From Prevotella sp. E2-28 (GTDB lineage: Bacteria > Bacteroidota > Bacteroidia > Bacteroidales > Bacteroidaceae), in the NCBI RefSeq assembly GCF_022024055.1, contig NZ_CP091788.1, positions 3,348,001 to 3,412,000 of the forward strand: a stretch of DNA of 64,000 nucleotides, written 5' to 3'. Below, in pieces: positions 27,747 to 34,430 of the stretch (positions are counted from its first letter, which is position 1; each line of letters starts with the position of its first letter). The notes below the pieces were generated by a model. That model did no database searches. It was given only the letters and a program-made list of their open reading frames with translations, and was not told the DNA's origin. The position numbers and the translations under genes were made by a program.

Positions 27747-28457
27747 ATGTCAAGAGGAAAATCTATTTGCAACGTGCTGAAGACCATCCGCAAGCAGGTG
27801 GCCGATGCCAACGATATCAAATACGAGCCACGCGAATGTGACTATGAAGGCGAATGCCGAGGCACTTGTCCTGCCTGCGAGGCTGAGGTAAAGTATATCT
27901 CGCAGCAACTGGATCTCCGTCGCCAGTTGGGTAAAGCCGTAGCTATCGTAGGTATCTCGGCTGGCTTGTCAGCTCTGACAGCATCCGCCAGCACGCCCAT
28001 TGGCATAGATAAAAACCAGACGCCACAGAAACCACCTAAGACTGCAAAGCAGGGAAAGACCAATTCAACTGGCTGTGAAAATGAAAAGGTACTGAGGGTT
28101 GGCGAGGTCGTTGTACAAGAAGCTATCAAGCCAGATACCTCTGAAGTTTTCGGCATCGTAGAACAGATGCCGGTATTCCGCGGTGGTCAAACAAAACTCA
28201 TGGAATATCTTGATAAGAACATCAAGTATCCTAAAGAGTTAGAGCAAAATGGCGTCCAAGGCCGGGTTGTCGTCAACTTCGTTGTGGAAAAAAACGGTAG
28301 CATCAGCGAGGTGAAAGTTATCAAGGGGCTTCATCCGCTTTTAGACAAAGAGGCTGCACGCGTAGTCAGTTCTATGCCCAAATGGATGCCTGGCAAGCAA
28401 AATGGTACTACTGTCAGAGTGAAATACACCCTTCCCATCACATTCAAACTGAAATGA
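27747..28457 (+). CDS. TonB-domain protein with N-terminal zinc-knuckle-like Cys cluster
   Basis: The 236-residue protein starts with a soluble segment holding Cys31, Cys37, Cys41 and Cys44 (CX5CX3CX2C, 'ECDYEGECRGTCPACE'), which looks like a zinc or metal knuckle. A single membrane segment lies at about 62-80 ('AVAIVGISAGLSALTA'). A Pro/Lys-rich linker leads to a C-terminal TonB domain (about 140-236, 'GGQTKLMEYLDKNIKYPKEL', 'GRVVVNFVVEKNGSISEVKV', 'MPKWMPGKQNG'). TonB domains pass proton-motive energy to outer-membrane receptors. No ExbB/ExbD or receptor gene is nearby. A TATCTTTG -7 box lies about 31 bases upstream. The next gene overlaps its stop. Confidence 0.85.
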   Translation: MSRGKSICNVLKTIRKQVADANDIKYEPRECDYEGECRGTCPACEAEVKYISQQLDLRRQLGKAVAIVGISAGLSALTASASTPIGIDKNQTPQKPPKTAKQGKTNSTGCENEKVLRVGEVVVQEAIKPDTSEVFGIVEQMPVFRGGQTKLMEYLDKNIKYPKELEQNGVQGRVVVNFVVEKNGSISEVKVIKGLHPLLDKEAARVVSSMPKWMPGKQNGTTVRVKYTLPITFKLK

Positions 28458-29068
28458 AATGGCCCTTGATAGGCATCTGCCGTCACCGCTTTGTCGTTGA
28501 CGGTCAGGGCGTAACTACGCTCGTGGCCTTTCACGGTTGTCCGCTTCGCTGCAAATATTGTCTGAACGCACAATGCCTGGAGACCGATGGTATCTGGAAT
28601 GAGATGAGCGTAGAAGATATCCTGAACGAGGTGATGGCAGACGACCTCTATTTCAAGGCAACGAATGGCGGTATCACCTTTGGTGGTGGTGAGCCCCTAT
28701 TGAAATATGAGGCCATCGTAGCCTTCTGCCAGCAGCGTCCAAAGGACTGGCATATTTATCTTGAGACCTCCCTGAATGTCGATCAGCAGGCATTAGAGGC
28801 CGTAGCGCCCCACATCTATCATTATTACATTGACGTGAAAGATATGAATCCCGACATCTATCGTCACTACACCTCTATCAGTAACAGTCGCGTCACAGAC
28901 AACCTCCGCTGGCTATCCGAACATATAGACCTCAGCAAAGTAACCATCCGCCTACCCCATATTGCAAATTATAACACGCAGGCCGACATCACTCAAAGTC
29001 AGAAGCAACTTGAAACAATGGGCTTCACGAGTTTTGATATTTTCGAATATCAAATTATAGACCATTAG
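28454..29068 (+). CDS. Radical SAM protein, glycyl-radical-activase-like
   Basis: This 204-residue protein has the radical SAM CX3CX2C motif 'CPLRCKYC' (Cys29, Cys33, Cys36), binding one 4Fe-4S cluster, and the glycine-rich 'NGGITFGGGEPLLKYEAI' strand that contacts S-adenosylmethionine. It lacks the extra ferredoxin-like insert of longer activases and is shorter than typical PflA. The start at 28454 overlaps the tonB stop as ATGA; a farther upstream ATG (28382) would run through 24 codons of the tonB gene and is rejected. No glycyl-radical enzyme is encoded in the window, so its target is unknown. Confidence 0.82.
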   Translation: MKWPLIGICRHRFVVDGQGVTTLVAFHGCPLRCKYCLNAQCLETDGIWNEMSVEDILNEVMADDLYFKATNGGITFGGGEPLLKYEAIVAFCQQRPKDWHIYLETSLNVDQQALEAVAPHIYHYYIDVKDMNPDIYRHYTSISNSRVTDNLRWLSEHIDLSKVTIRLPHIANYNTQADITQSQKQLETMGFTSFDIFEYQIIDH

Positions 29069-29108
29069 GTTTTTCGCGTTGTGGCAACAGAACGACAATA
29101 TAAATTCG

Positions 29109-29262
29109 TAACTCCTATACTTTGAGGTGCTAAGTACCATATTAACGAGTGCTAAGTGACATACTTACGAACTGCCAGTTCGTGACCTTCGAGCTGCCGG
29201 TTCGTCGGCCTTCCGCCCTAGGCTCGTCATCCTTGAACAGCGTGCTCGTATGTATTTTGGGA
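29109..29262. repeat. Array of seven 22-bp degenerate units with dyad symmetry
   Basis: Starting at 29109, units of exactly 22 bases follow one another (29109, 29131, 29153, 29175, 29197, 29219, 29241). They begin TAACTC, TAAGTA, TAAGTG, CCAGTT, CCGGTT, TAGGCT and CGTGCT. ACGAACTG/CAGTTCGT forms a perfect palindrome around one central base at the junction of units 3 and 4. The phrase GAGGTGCTAA is shared with the repeats at 37.5 and 63.3 kb, which marks this as a diverged member of the same family. No convincing gene lies in 29069-29740. Confidence 0.6.
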
Positions 29263-29318
29263 CAAGACTCCCCCCCAATCTTTCTGAAACGCCTTTGTAT
29301 AAAGGGAATGCAGATAAG

Positions 29319-29466
29319 AAACACTCCCCCCAACACTCCCCCCGACACCCACCCTAAGACTAACCCCAAGACTAACCCAAGCAATAGGTTGCAGAGGTAC
29401 TATTAGGGGGGAATGTTAGGGTGGGTGTCGGGGTTACTGTTGGGAGGAGTGTTGGGGTTAGTGTTT
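29319..29466. repeat. Inverted arms made of 12-bp C-rich/G-rich repeats
   Basis: The left arm (29319-29381) consists of 12-base units such as AACACTCCCCCC, GACACCCACCCT and AAGACTAACCCC. The right arm (29405-29466) carries the complementary units (AGGGTGGGTGTC, GGGGTTACTGTT, GGGAGGAGTGTT, GGGGTTAGTGTT). The arms are about 24 bases apart and could fold into a long imperfect cruciform or hairpin. Strong strand asymmetry (C-rich then G-rich) also allows G-quadruplex formation. Translations of it give only Thr-Pro repeats, so coding is unlikely. Confidence 0.6.
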
Positions 29467-29611
29467 AAACGTCTAATTGATTTGTACAAAGGTACTTACA
29501 TATATTTGGGGTTAGTGTCGCACAAAAGTGTTGAGAAAATACAAAATCAGGTTGGCAGAAATTGGAGTCAGGTAACACTTTGAGCGGACAAATTACTTTT
29601 TCATCCAAATA

Positions 29612-29643
29612 TTTGGCAGTTCTACAAATAATTCGTACCTTTG
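29612..29643 (+). promoter_or_regulatory. Promoter of tRNA-Gln
   Basis: TTTG (29612-29615), a 20-base spacer and TACCTTTG (29636-29643) match the consensus. The tRNA begins about 98 bases downstream, leaving an unusually long leader. Confidence 0.72.
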
Positions 29644-29671
29644 CGGTCGAATTTCAAACAATTCGCCCGCG

Positions 29672-29728
29672 AGTATGGGCTGCACCTCAGCAAAAAGCGA
29701 GCTTTCTGCATTCGGTTTGCACCATACT
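29672..29728 (+). other. Structured leader between promoter and tRNA-Gln
   Basis: AGTATGG (29672-29678) pairs with CCATACT (29722-29728). Inside it GCAAAAAGC (29690-29698) pairs with GCTTTCTGC (29701-29709) with one mismatch. The word TGCACC occurs three times in the leader. It may direct processing of the tRNA precursor or may be a dispersed repeat. Confidence 0.4.
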
Positions 29729-29740
29729 TGCACCAAAGAT

Positions 29741-29814
29741 TGGACGATGGTGTAATGGTAACACTACAGGTTTTGGTTCTGTCATTCCCGGTTCGAATCC
29801 GAGTCGTCCAACCA
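29741..29814 (+). tRNA. tRNA-Gln (anticodon TTG), CCA encoded
   Basis: The acceptor strands TGGACGA and TCGTCCA pair fully, followed by discriminator A and an encoded CCA (29812-29814). The anticodon loop TTTTGGT gives anticodon TTG, reading CAA (and CAG by wobble). The T-arm has the usual TTCGAAT loop, but its stem CCCGG/CCGAG contains one C-A mismatch at position 50-64. The D-arm sequence GTGTAATGGTAACAC is normal for tRNA-Gln in this phylum. Confidence 0.95.
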
Positions 29815-29815
29815 T

Positions 29816-29851
29816 AAAAAAGAGAGGCTATTGACAGTCTCTCTTTTTTTT
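29816..29851 (+). terminator. Intrinsic terminator after tRNA-Gln
   Basis: GAGAG/CTCTC with flanking A-run and T-run, immediately after the tRNA. The T-run is eight bases, and the stem also works for the convergent GH127 gene on the other strand. Confidence 0.85.
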
Positions 29852-29873
29852 GTTTTTATCTATGAATGAAGTC

Positions 29874-32315
29874 TTACTTCACGATCCATTCAAACAAACC
29901 TGACGAGAACTCATCGGGCTGGGTAACCTCCAAGCGCAAGGACTTCGCCTTTACAGGATTGAAGTTCACCGTACAGGCAGCGCCACGGACGGTGGGATAC
30001 CTATCAGCACCCTCTACAGGTTGCCACTCTCCCTTCTCGTCCTGATAGAGAATACGCCATGACTTCGGCACACGACAACCACCCCAAGGCGCATCGTCGA
30101 ACCAATAGACGGTGCAAGTCTGTACGGTAGCGGGCTGTGGGAACTCGTAAGCGAGCCATTCCGTAGAGGCTTTCTTAGGCCACCAATGGGTATAAGGCAC
30201 AGAACGGTCGTTCTCATCGCGAGGCACCAAGCGGTCATTGATAGACGAGAGAGCAGGCACACGCGAGCCACTGGTCACCTTACTCTCACTGGCCAGTGTA
30301 GCAGGCTGTGCAGGCGTGGTAGCCTTCAAATCCTGAGGCAGCCATACGCGCATCTTTCCACTGCCGCGATGACACCACGCATAATAAGGGATAAGGGTCA
30401 GCGTCTCATCCTTTGTGGTAAGTTTGCCCTGCTTGTTGAAATCAAGGGTCTGGACATCGGTCTTTATCGTCACAACGGAAGTTCCTGCAATTTCTCCTTT
30501 GCCCAGTGTGAACTTAGGCTCCTGATTGATGAGTGTAGAGAAGATGTCAAAGTTATTATCGGGATGCTCAGCACAGTAAACCAATGGACCACGCTCTATA
30601 GCCACCATACCACGGTCGGCCTCAACCTTATTATTAGCACGCACAATACGCGGTTCCATGTCGAAGTGCAGTTGAATCTTATCTCCCTTCTTCCATTTGC
30701 GGGTAATATTCAAGTATCCATCAGGGAACTGCTCGGCATTGGCAGGAGCCATCGACTCGACAGCCTTACCGTTGACAGTGACGGTATAGTTAAGGCGTTT
30801 GCCATCAGTATATTCGTAAAGCTGTGATGGAGCTGGTACCACACTGCCCTTCAACCAGCCAGGAATACGAATCTTCATAGTGAAGATGCCTGCATTCGTT
30901 TTGTCAATATTGATGGTGATATCCCCTTCCCACGGATAGTTGGTCTGCTGCGAGAGTTCCACCTTCTTTTTGCCCACGTTAAGCGTACTCTTATTTGAGA
31001 GGAAGAGGTTCACATATACATTATTATCCTTTACCGCATAGACATAGCCTGGCAATGAAGGAATGAAGCGACAAATGTTACTGGGACAGCATGCACAGCC
31101 GAACCATGCCTGACGCTGGTGCTGACCCATAGACTCCAAGGGGTTAGGATAGAAGAAGCCATTGCCCTGAAGCGATACACCACTGATAAGTCCATTATAG
31201 AGTGTGCGCTCCAACACATCGTAATACTTTGAATTACCATGAAGCAGGAACAGACGATAGTTCACATACACATTACCAATAGCAGCACAGGTCTCGCAAT
31301 AAGCACTCATATTGGGCAGTTCGTAGTTCTTACCGAAAGCCTCACCATTGTTGGTGGCACCGATACCACCAGTAATATAGAGCTTCTTCTCTACGATATT
31401 CCACCAGATGTCGTCGATAGCATTGATATAACTCTTATCGCCAGTCAGCGCTGCCACATCCGCCATACCAGCATACATATAGGCTGCACGAACGGCATGG
31501 CCTACAGCCTCATCTTGTTTAACGACGGGCTTATGACTCTGAGAGTACTCAGTCTTAATGGTGGTCTTGCCACGATAGTCGAGCAGGAACTTCGCAAAGT
31601 CAAGGTAACGCTGCTGACCCGTAGCCAAGTAAAGGCGCGCCATTGCCATCTCTGCTATCTGATGACCAGGCACCACGCACATCTGTCCGGGATTGGGTCC
31701 CACCTCCTTACAGGCTACATCAGCATAGCGACAGGCGATATCGAGGAATTTTCTTTTTCCCGTAGCTTGCCAGTAGGCCACGGCACCCTCAATCATGTGT
31801 CCCAGGTTATAGAGCTCGTGCGAGAGGTCTTCCTCCTTCACCCAACGACGATCGCCAGCCCAGTGGTGCGGGTCGGCAGGGTTCTGCGTACGAGCCGTAT
31901 AAAGATAGCCATCGGGCTCCTGAGCCGAAGCAATGATGTCAATAACAGAGTCGCAGTAAGCCTCCAATTTTTTGTCAGGGTAAGTCTGCAAGATATAGGC
32001 AGCACCCTCCAGGGTTTTGTATGGGTCCGTATCGTCAAACGAATAGCCTACCCCATTTACCTTAAACACCTTTGAGGGGTCTTTCAGATGGGCTGCAGCA
32101 TTCTCAAAGTTCTTGTAACGGCCTTCACTCTCGCACTTCGAGAAAGCAAGGGGTATGGTCACGTTACGACTGGCCTCCAAGCGCTGTCCCCAGAACGTGC
32201 CAGATGTCACCTTCACTGCAGTAAAAGGCACAGGAGTGATAGGATAACCAGTCTGTGCTACTGCGTGGCTAAATGATAGATGACAGATAATTAATGACAA
32301 AAGAATCTTTTTCAT
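29874..32315 (-). CDS. GH127-family beta-L-arabinofuranosidase with C-terminal binding domain
   Basis: This 813-residue secreted protein has a signal peptide (1-20, ending HAVAQ). The (alpha/alpha)6-barrel of GH127 (formerly DUF1680) follows. The zinc and nucleophile Cys motif is visible as 'CETCA' (Glu341, Cys343) and 'CACCPSN' (Cys409, Cys410). 'TNNGEAFG' (Glu325) matches the acid/base position of the characterised HypBA1. From about residue 500 come beta domains, and residues about 710-813 look like a discoidin/CBM32-type module ('AYEFPQPATVQTCTVYWFDD'). GH127 enzymes release beta-linked L-arabinofuranose, as found on hydroxyproline-rich plant glycoproteins. It is the last gene of an operon with the S9 peptidase and the GH146-like enzyme. 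Confidence 0.9.
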   Translation of the reverse strand: MKKILLSLIICHLSFSHAVAQTGYPITPVPFTAVKVTSGTFWGQRLEASRNVTIPLAFSKCESEGRYKNFENAAAHLKDPSKVFKVNGVGYSFDDTDPYKTLEGAAYILQTYPDKKLEAYCDSVIDIIASAQEPDGYLYTARTQNPADPHHWAGDRRWVKEEDLSHELYNLGHMIEGAVAYWQATGKRKFLDIACRYADVACKEVGPNPGQMCVVPGHQIAEMAMARLYLATGQQRYLDFAKFLLDYRGKTTIKTEYSQSHKPVVKQDEAVGHAVRAAYMYAGMADVAALTGDKSYINAIDDIWWNIVEKKLYITGGIGATNNGEAFGKNYELPNMSAYCETCAAIGNVYVNYRLFLLHGNSKYYDVLERTLYNGLISGVSLQGNGFFYPNPLESMGQHQRQAWFGCACCPSNICRFIPSLPGYVYAVKDNNVYVNLFLSNKSTLNVGKKKVELSQQTNYPWEGDITINIDKTNAGIFTMKIRIPGWLKGSVVPAPSQLYEYTDGKRLNYTVTVNGKAVESMAPANAEQFPDGYLNITRKWKKGDKIQLHFDMEPRIVRANNKVEADRGMVAIERGPLVYCAEHPDNNFDIFSTLINQEPKFTLGKGEIAGTSVVTIKTDVQTLDFNKQGKLTTKDETLTLIPYYAWCHRGSGKMRVWLPQDLKATTPAQPATLASESKVTSGSRVPALSSINDRLVPRDENDRSVPYTHWWPKKASTEWLAYEFPQPATVQTCTVYWFDDAPWGGCRVPKSWRILYQDEKGEWQPVEGADRYPTVRGAACTVNFNPVKAKSLRLEVTQPDEFSSGLFEWIVK

Positions 32316-32349
32316 ATTGTTTAGTTTTTAATATCCGAATTCATTGTTG

Positions 32350-34428
32350 CTATTTCAGTTCGCTCCATTTTGGTGGTTCTACTCCCATCAGATGACGCAC
32401 AAAGAAATCATAGCGCTTATGGTCACCATAGTTTTCACCCATTGTGTGGTGAGCCCCAGGGATAACCACTAGTTCAAAATCCTTATTAGCTTTCTGCAAG
32501 GCGTTGACTACCTGCATGGTGGATGCAGGATCCACGTTATCATCCAGTTCACCTACCACCAACATCAGCGGACGCTCCAATCGATAGGCATTCTCCACAT
32601 TTGAGCATTTAACATACGAGCTATCTACTGGATAGCCCATCCACTGCTCATTCCACCAAATCTTATCCATGCGGTTGTCATGACAGCCACAGGCAGCGTA
32701 TGCCGCTTTGTAGAAATCGCCATGCCACAGCACAGCAGCCAGTGCATTCTGACCACCTGCGCTACAGCCATAAATACCCACACGGTCGACATCCATATAA
32801 GGATACTTCTTCGCTGCCGCCTTGATCCATGCGATACGGTCGGGCAGTCCGGCATCCTTCAGGTTCTTGTAGCACACCTCCTCAAACTCACGAGTACGGA
32901 AAGAAGTGGTCATGGCATCCACCTGCACCACAATGAAGCCCAGTTCTGCCATATTCTGAAGGTAATAGAGCCAAGGAGTAAACGTCTTTGGTACATACTG
33001 ATCGCCAGGACCTGAGTAGATATACTCAATAATGGGATATTTCTTGTTAGGGTCAAAGTTCGATGGGCGCTGAATCAGCCCCCACATATCCGTCTTACCA
33101 TCGCGACCTTTAGCCACGAACACCTCTGGAGCCTTCCAACCAACCTTCTCCAAAGCAGTAATATCGGCAGTTTCCAGTGTACGCAGAATTTTTCCATCCT
33201 TACCAGAACGCAGCACCGTAACAGGAGGCGTGGTAACAGTAGAATACCTGTCTATAAAATAGGCCATATCATCTGTGAAGGTAGCGTTATGAGTGCCCTC
33301 CTCTGGTGTAAGACAAACCAGTCCCTTGCCATTAAGGCCTATCTTATAATAATGAATCAGATAAGGATCTTCATGCTTGTTCATGCCGCAGGCTGAGAAA
33401 TAGATAACGCCAGCTTTCTCGTCAACATACTGGATATCACGTACATAGTATTCACCCTTAGTAATCTGACGTACCAACTGCCCCTTCTGACGGTCATACA
33501 GATAGATATGATGACGACCATCGCGCTCACTGGTCCAGATAATATGCTTACCATCCTGCAAATCAATACGTCGCTGACGATTATAGTTGATGTATTTATC
33601 ATTCTTCTCCTCTATCAACGTACGCACCTGTCCCGTCTGTGCTGATAGTTCCAGAATGCGATAGGTCTTATGACCTCGCTCATTGAACTCGAAGGTAACA
33701 TGTTCATTATCAGCATCCCAGCGGGGAGCTGAAACTTGATACTGATGCTGGAAGAGTTCCGTAGAGGGTTCCACCACACGTCCTGTAGCCAGTTCCACGA
33801 TGACAGGCACACGATAGTTCAGCGAGTCGCCCGGCTTGGCATACTCTTGCTTATGCAGTATAGGTTCCAATCGGTCTTTTGGCGACGACTCCACATAATA
33901 GACATAATGTTTGGGCGCAGGTTTGATGCGTACGGTAGCATAATAACGTCCATCAGCAGAAAAGCTTCCCCATGCCGAATAATAATAAGACGAGTCGCCA
34001 TTGGTTGTCAGAGCACGCTCCTGTCCGTCCTGTTTCATCCACAGGTTATTGTCCTTATGATAGATCTGCAACTTTCCATCGGGCGACATACGGAAACCGT
34101 CCTTCTCATCAGGCACCTCCATCCAGTGACGTTGCGGGCCTCGCCATTGTGGTCGCTGACGTGGCTTCTCAGGGTTCTCAGACAGCACCTCTAACGTATT
34201 ATTATCAGCATCAACCGATTTATACACCTGCTGCTTACCATCATACACGGAATACCAGAACTGATGCGTGCCCCTTTTCAGATGCACATTCACATCACCG
34301 TTCTTCATCTTCCTGGAATATTTGCTGCCTATGCCAAAAGCACGCTTATAGGCATCCTTGATATTGTCTTGTGCAGATACCCCTTGCACCAAGGCCAGGG
34401 CCAGCACCATCGAGATTGCTATTCTCAT
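32350..34428 (-). CDS. S9 family (dipeptidyl-peptidase IV-like) serine peptidase
   Basis: This 692-residue secreted enzyme has a signal peptide (1-19, ending GVSAQ), a beta-propeller region (about 60-430, with many 'W...DG...YYA' blades) and an alpha/beta-hydrolase domain. The catalytic residues can be placed: Ser556 in 'GIYGCSAGGQ', Asp629 or Asp630 in 'GELDDNVDP', and His660 or His661 in 'GAHHTMG'. The family cleaves after proline or alanine near peptide N-termini, acting in the periplasm or at the surface. It begins two bases after the stop of the GH146-like gene and ends 34 bases before GH127, so all three are one operon. The nucleophile elbow GCSAGG differs from the common GWSYGG. Confidence 0.9.
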   Translation of the reverse strand: MRIAISMVLALALVQGVSAQDNIKDAYKRAFGIGSKYSRKMKNGDVNVHLKRGTHQFWYSVYDGKQQVYKSVDADNNTLEVLSENPEKPRQRPQWRGPQRHWMEVPDEKDGFRMSPDGKLQIYHKDNNLWMKQDGQERALTTNGDSSYYYSAWGSFSADGRYYATVRIKPAPKHYVYYVESSPKDRLEPILHKQEYAKPGDSLNYRVPVIVELATGRVVEPSTELFQHQYQVSAPRWDADNEHVTFEFNERGHKTYRILELSAQTGQVRTLIEEKNDKYINYNRQRRIDLQDGKHIIWTSERDGRHHIYLYDRQKGQLVRQITKGEYYVRDIQYVDEKAGVIYFSACGMNKHEDPYLIHYYKIGLNGKGLVCLTPEEGTHNATFTDDMAYFIDRYSTVTTPPVTVLRSGKDGKILRTLETADITALEKVGWKAPEVFVAKGRDGKTDMWGLIQRPSNFDPNKKYPIIEYIYSGPGDQYVPKTFTPWLYYLQNMAELGFIVVQVDAMTTSFRTREFEEVCYKNLKDAGLPDRIAWIKAAAKKYPYMDVDRVGIYGCSAGGQNALAAVLWHGDFYKAAYAACGCHDNRMDKIWWNEQWMGYPVDSSYVKCSNVENAYRLERPLMLVVGELDDNVDPASTMQVVNALQKANKDFELVVIPGAHHTMGENYGDHKRYDFFVRHLMGVEPPKWSELK

Positions 34429-34430
34429 TG

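Noticed and set aside
28382..28453. Upstream start for the radical SAM protein
   Set aside because: It would overlap the tonB coding region by 25 codons; the ATGA overlap at 28454 is the usual coupling and places a normal N-terminus before the Cys motif.
29142..29406. Short frames on both strands encoding Thr-Pro or Gly-Val-Leu repeats
   Set aside because: The apparent protein repeats are a by-product of the 12-bp DNA repeat and the 22-bp array. There is no signal, no domain and no usable promoter.
29741..29814. Integration site (att) of a mobile element at the tRNA
   Set aside because: No integrase gene and no repeated tRNA 3' end were found downstream, where the GH127 gene follows directly.
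31239..32075. Plus-strand frame of 278 codons opposite GH127
   Set aside because: Antisense to a well-supported gene; no motif or promoter.
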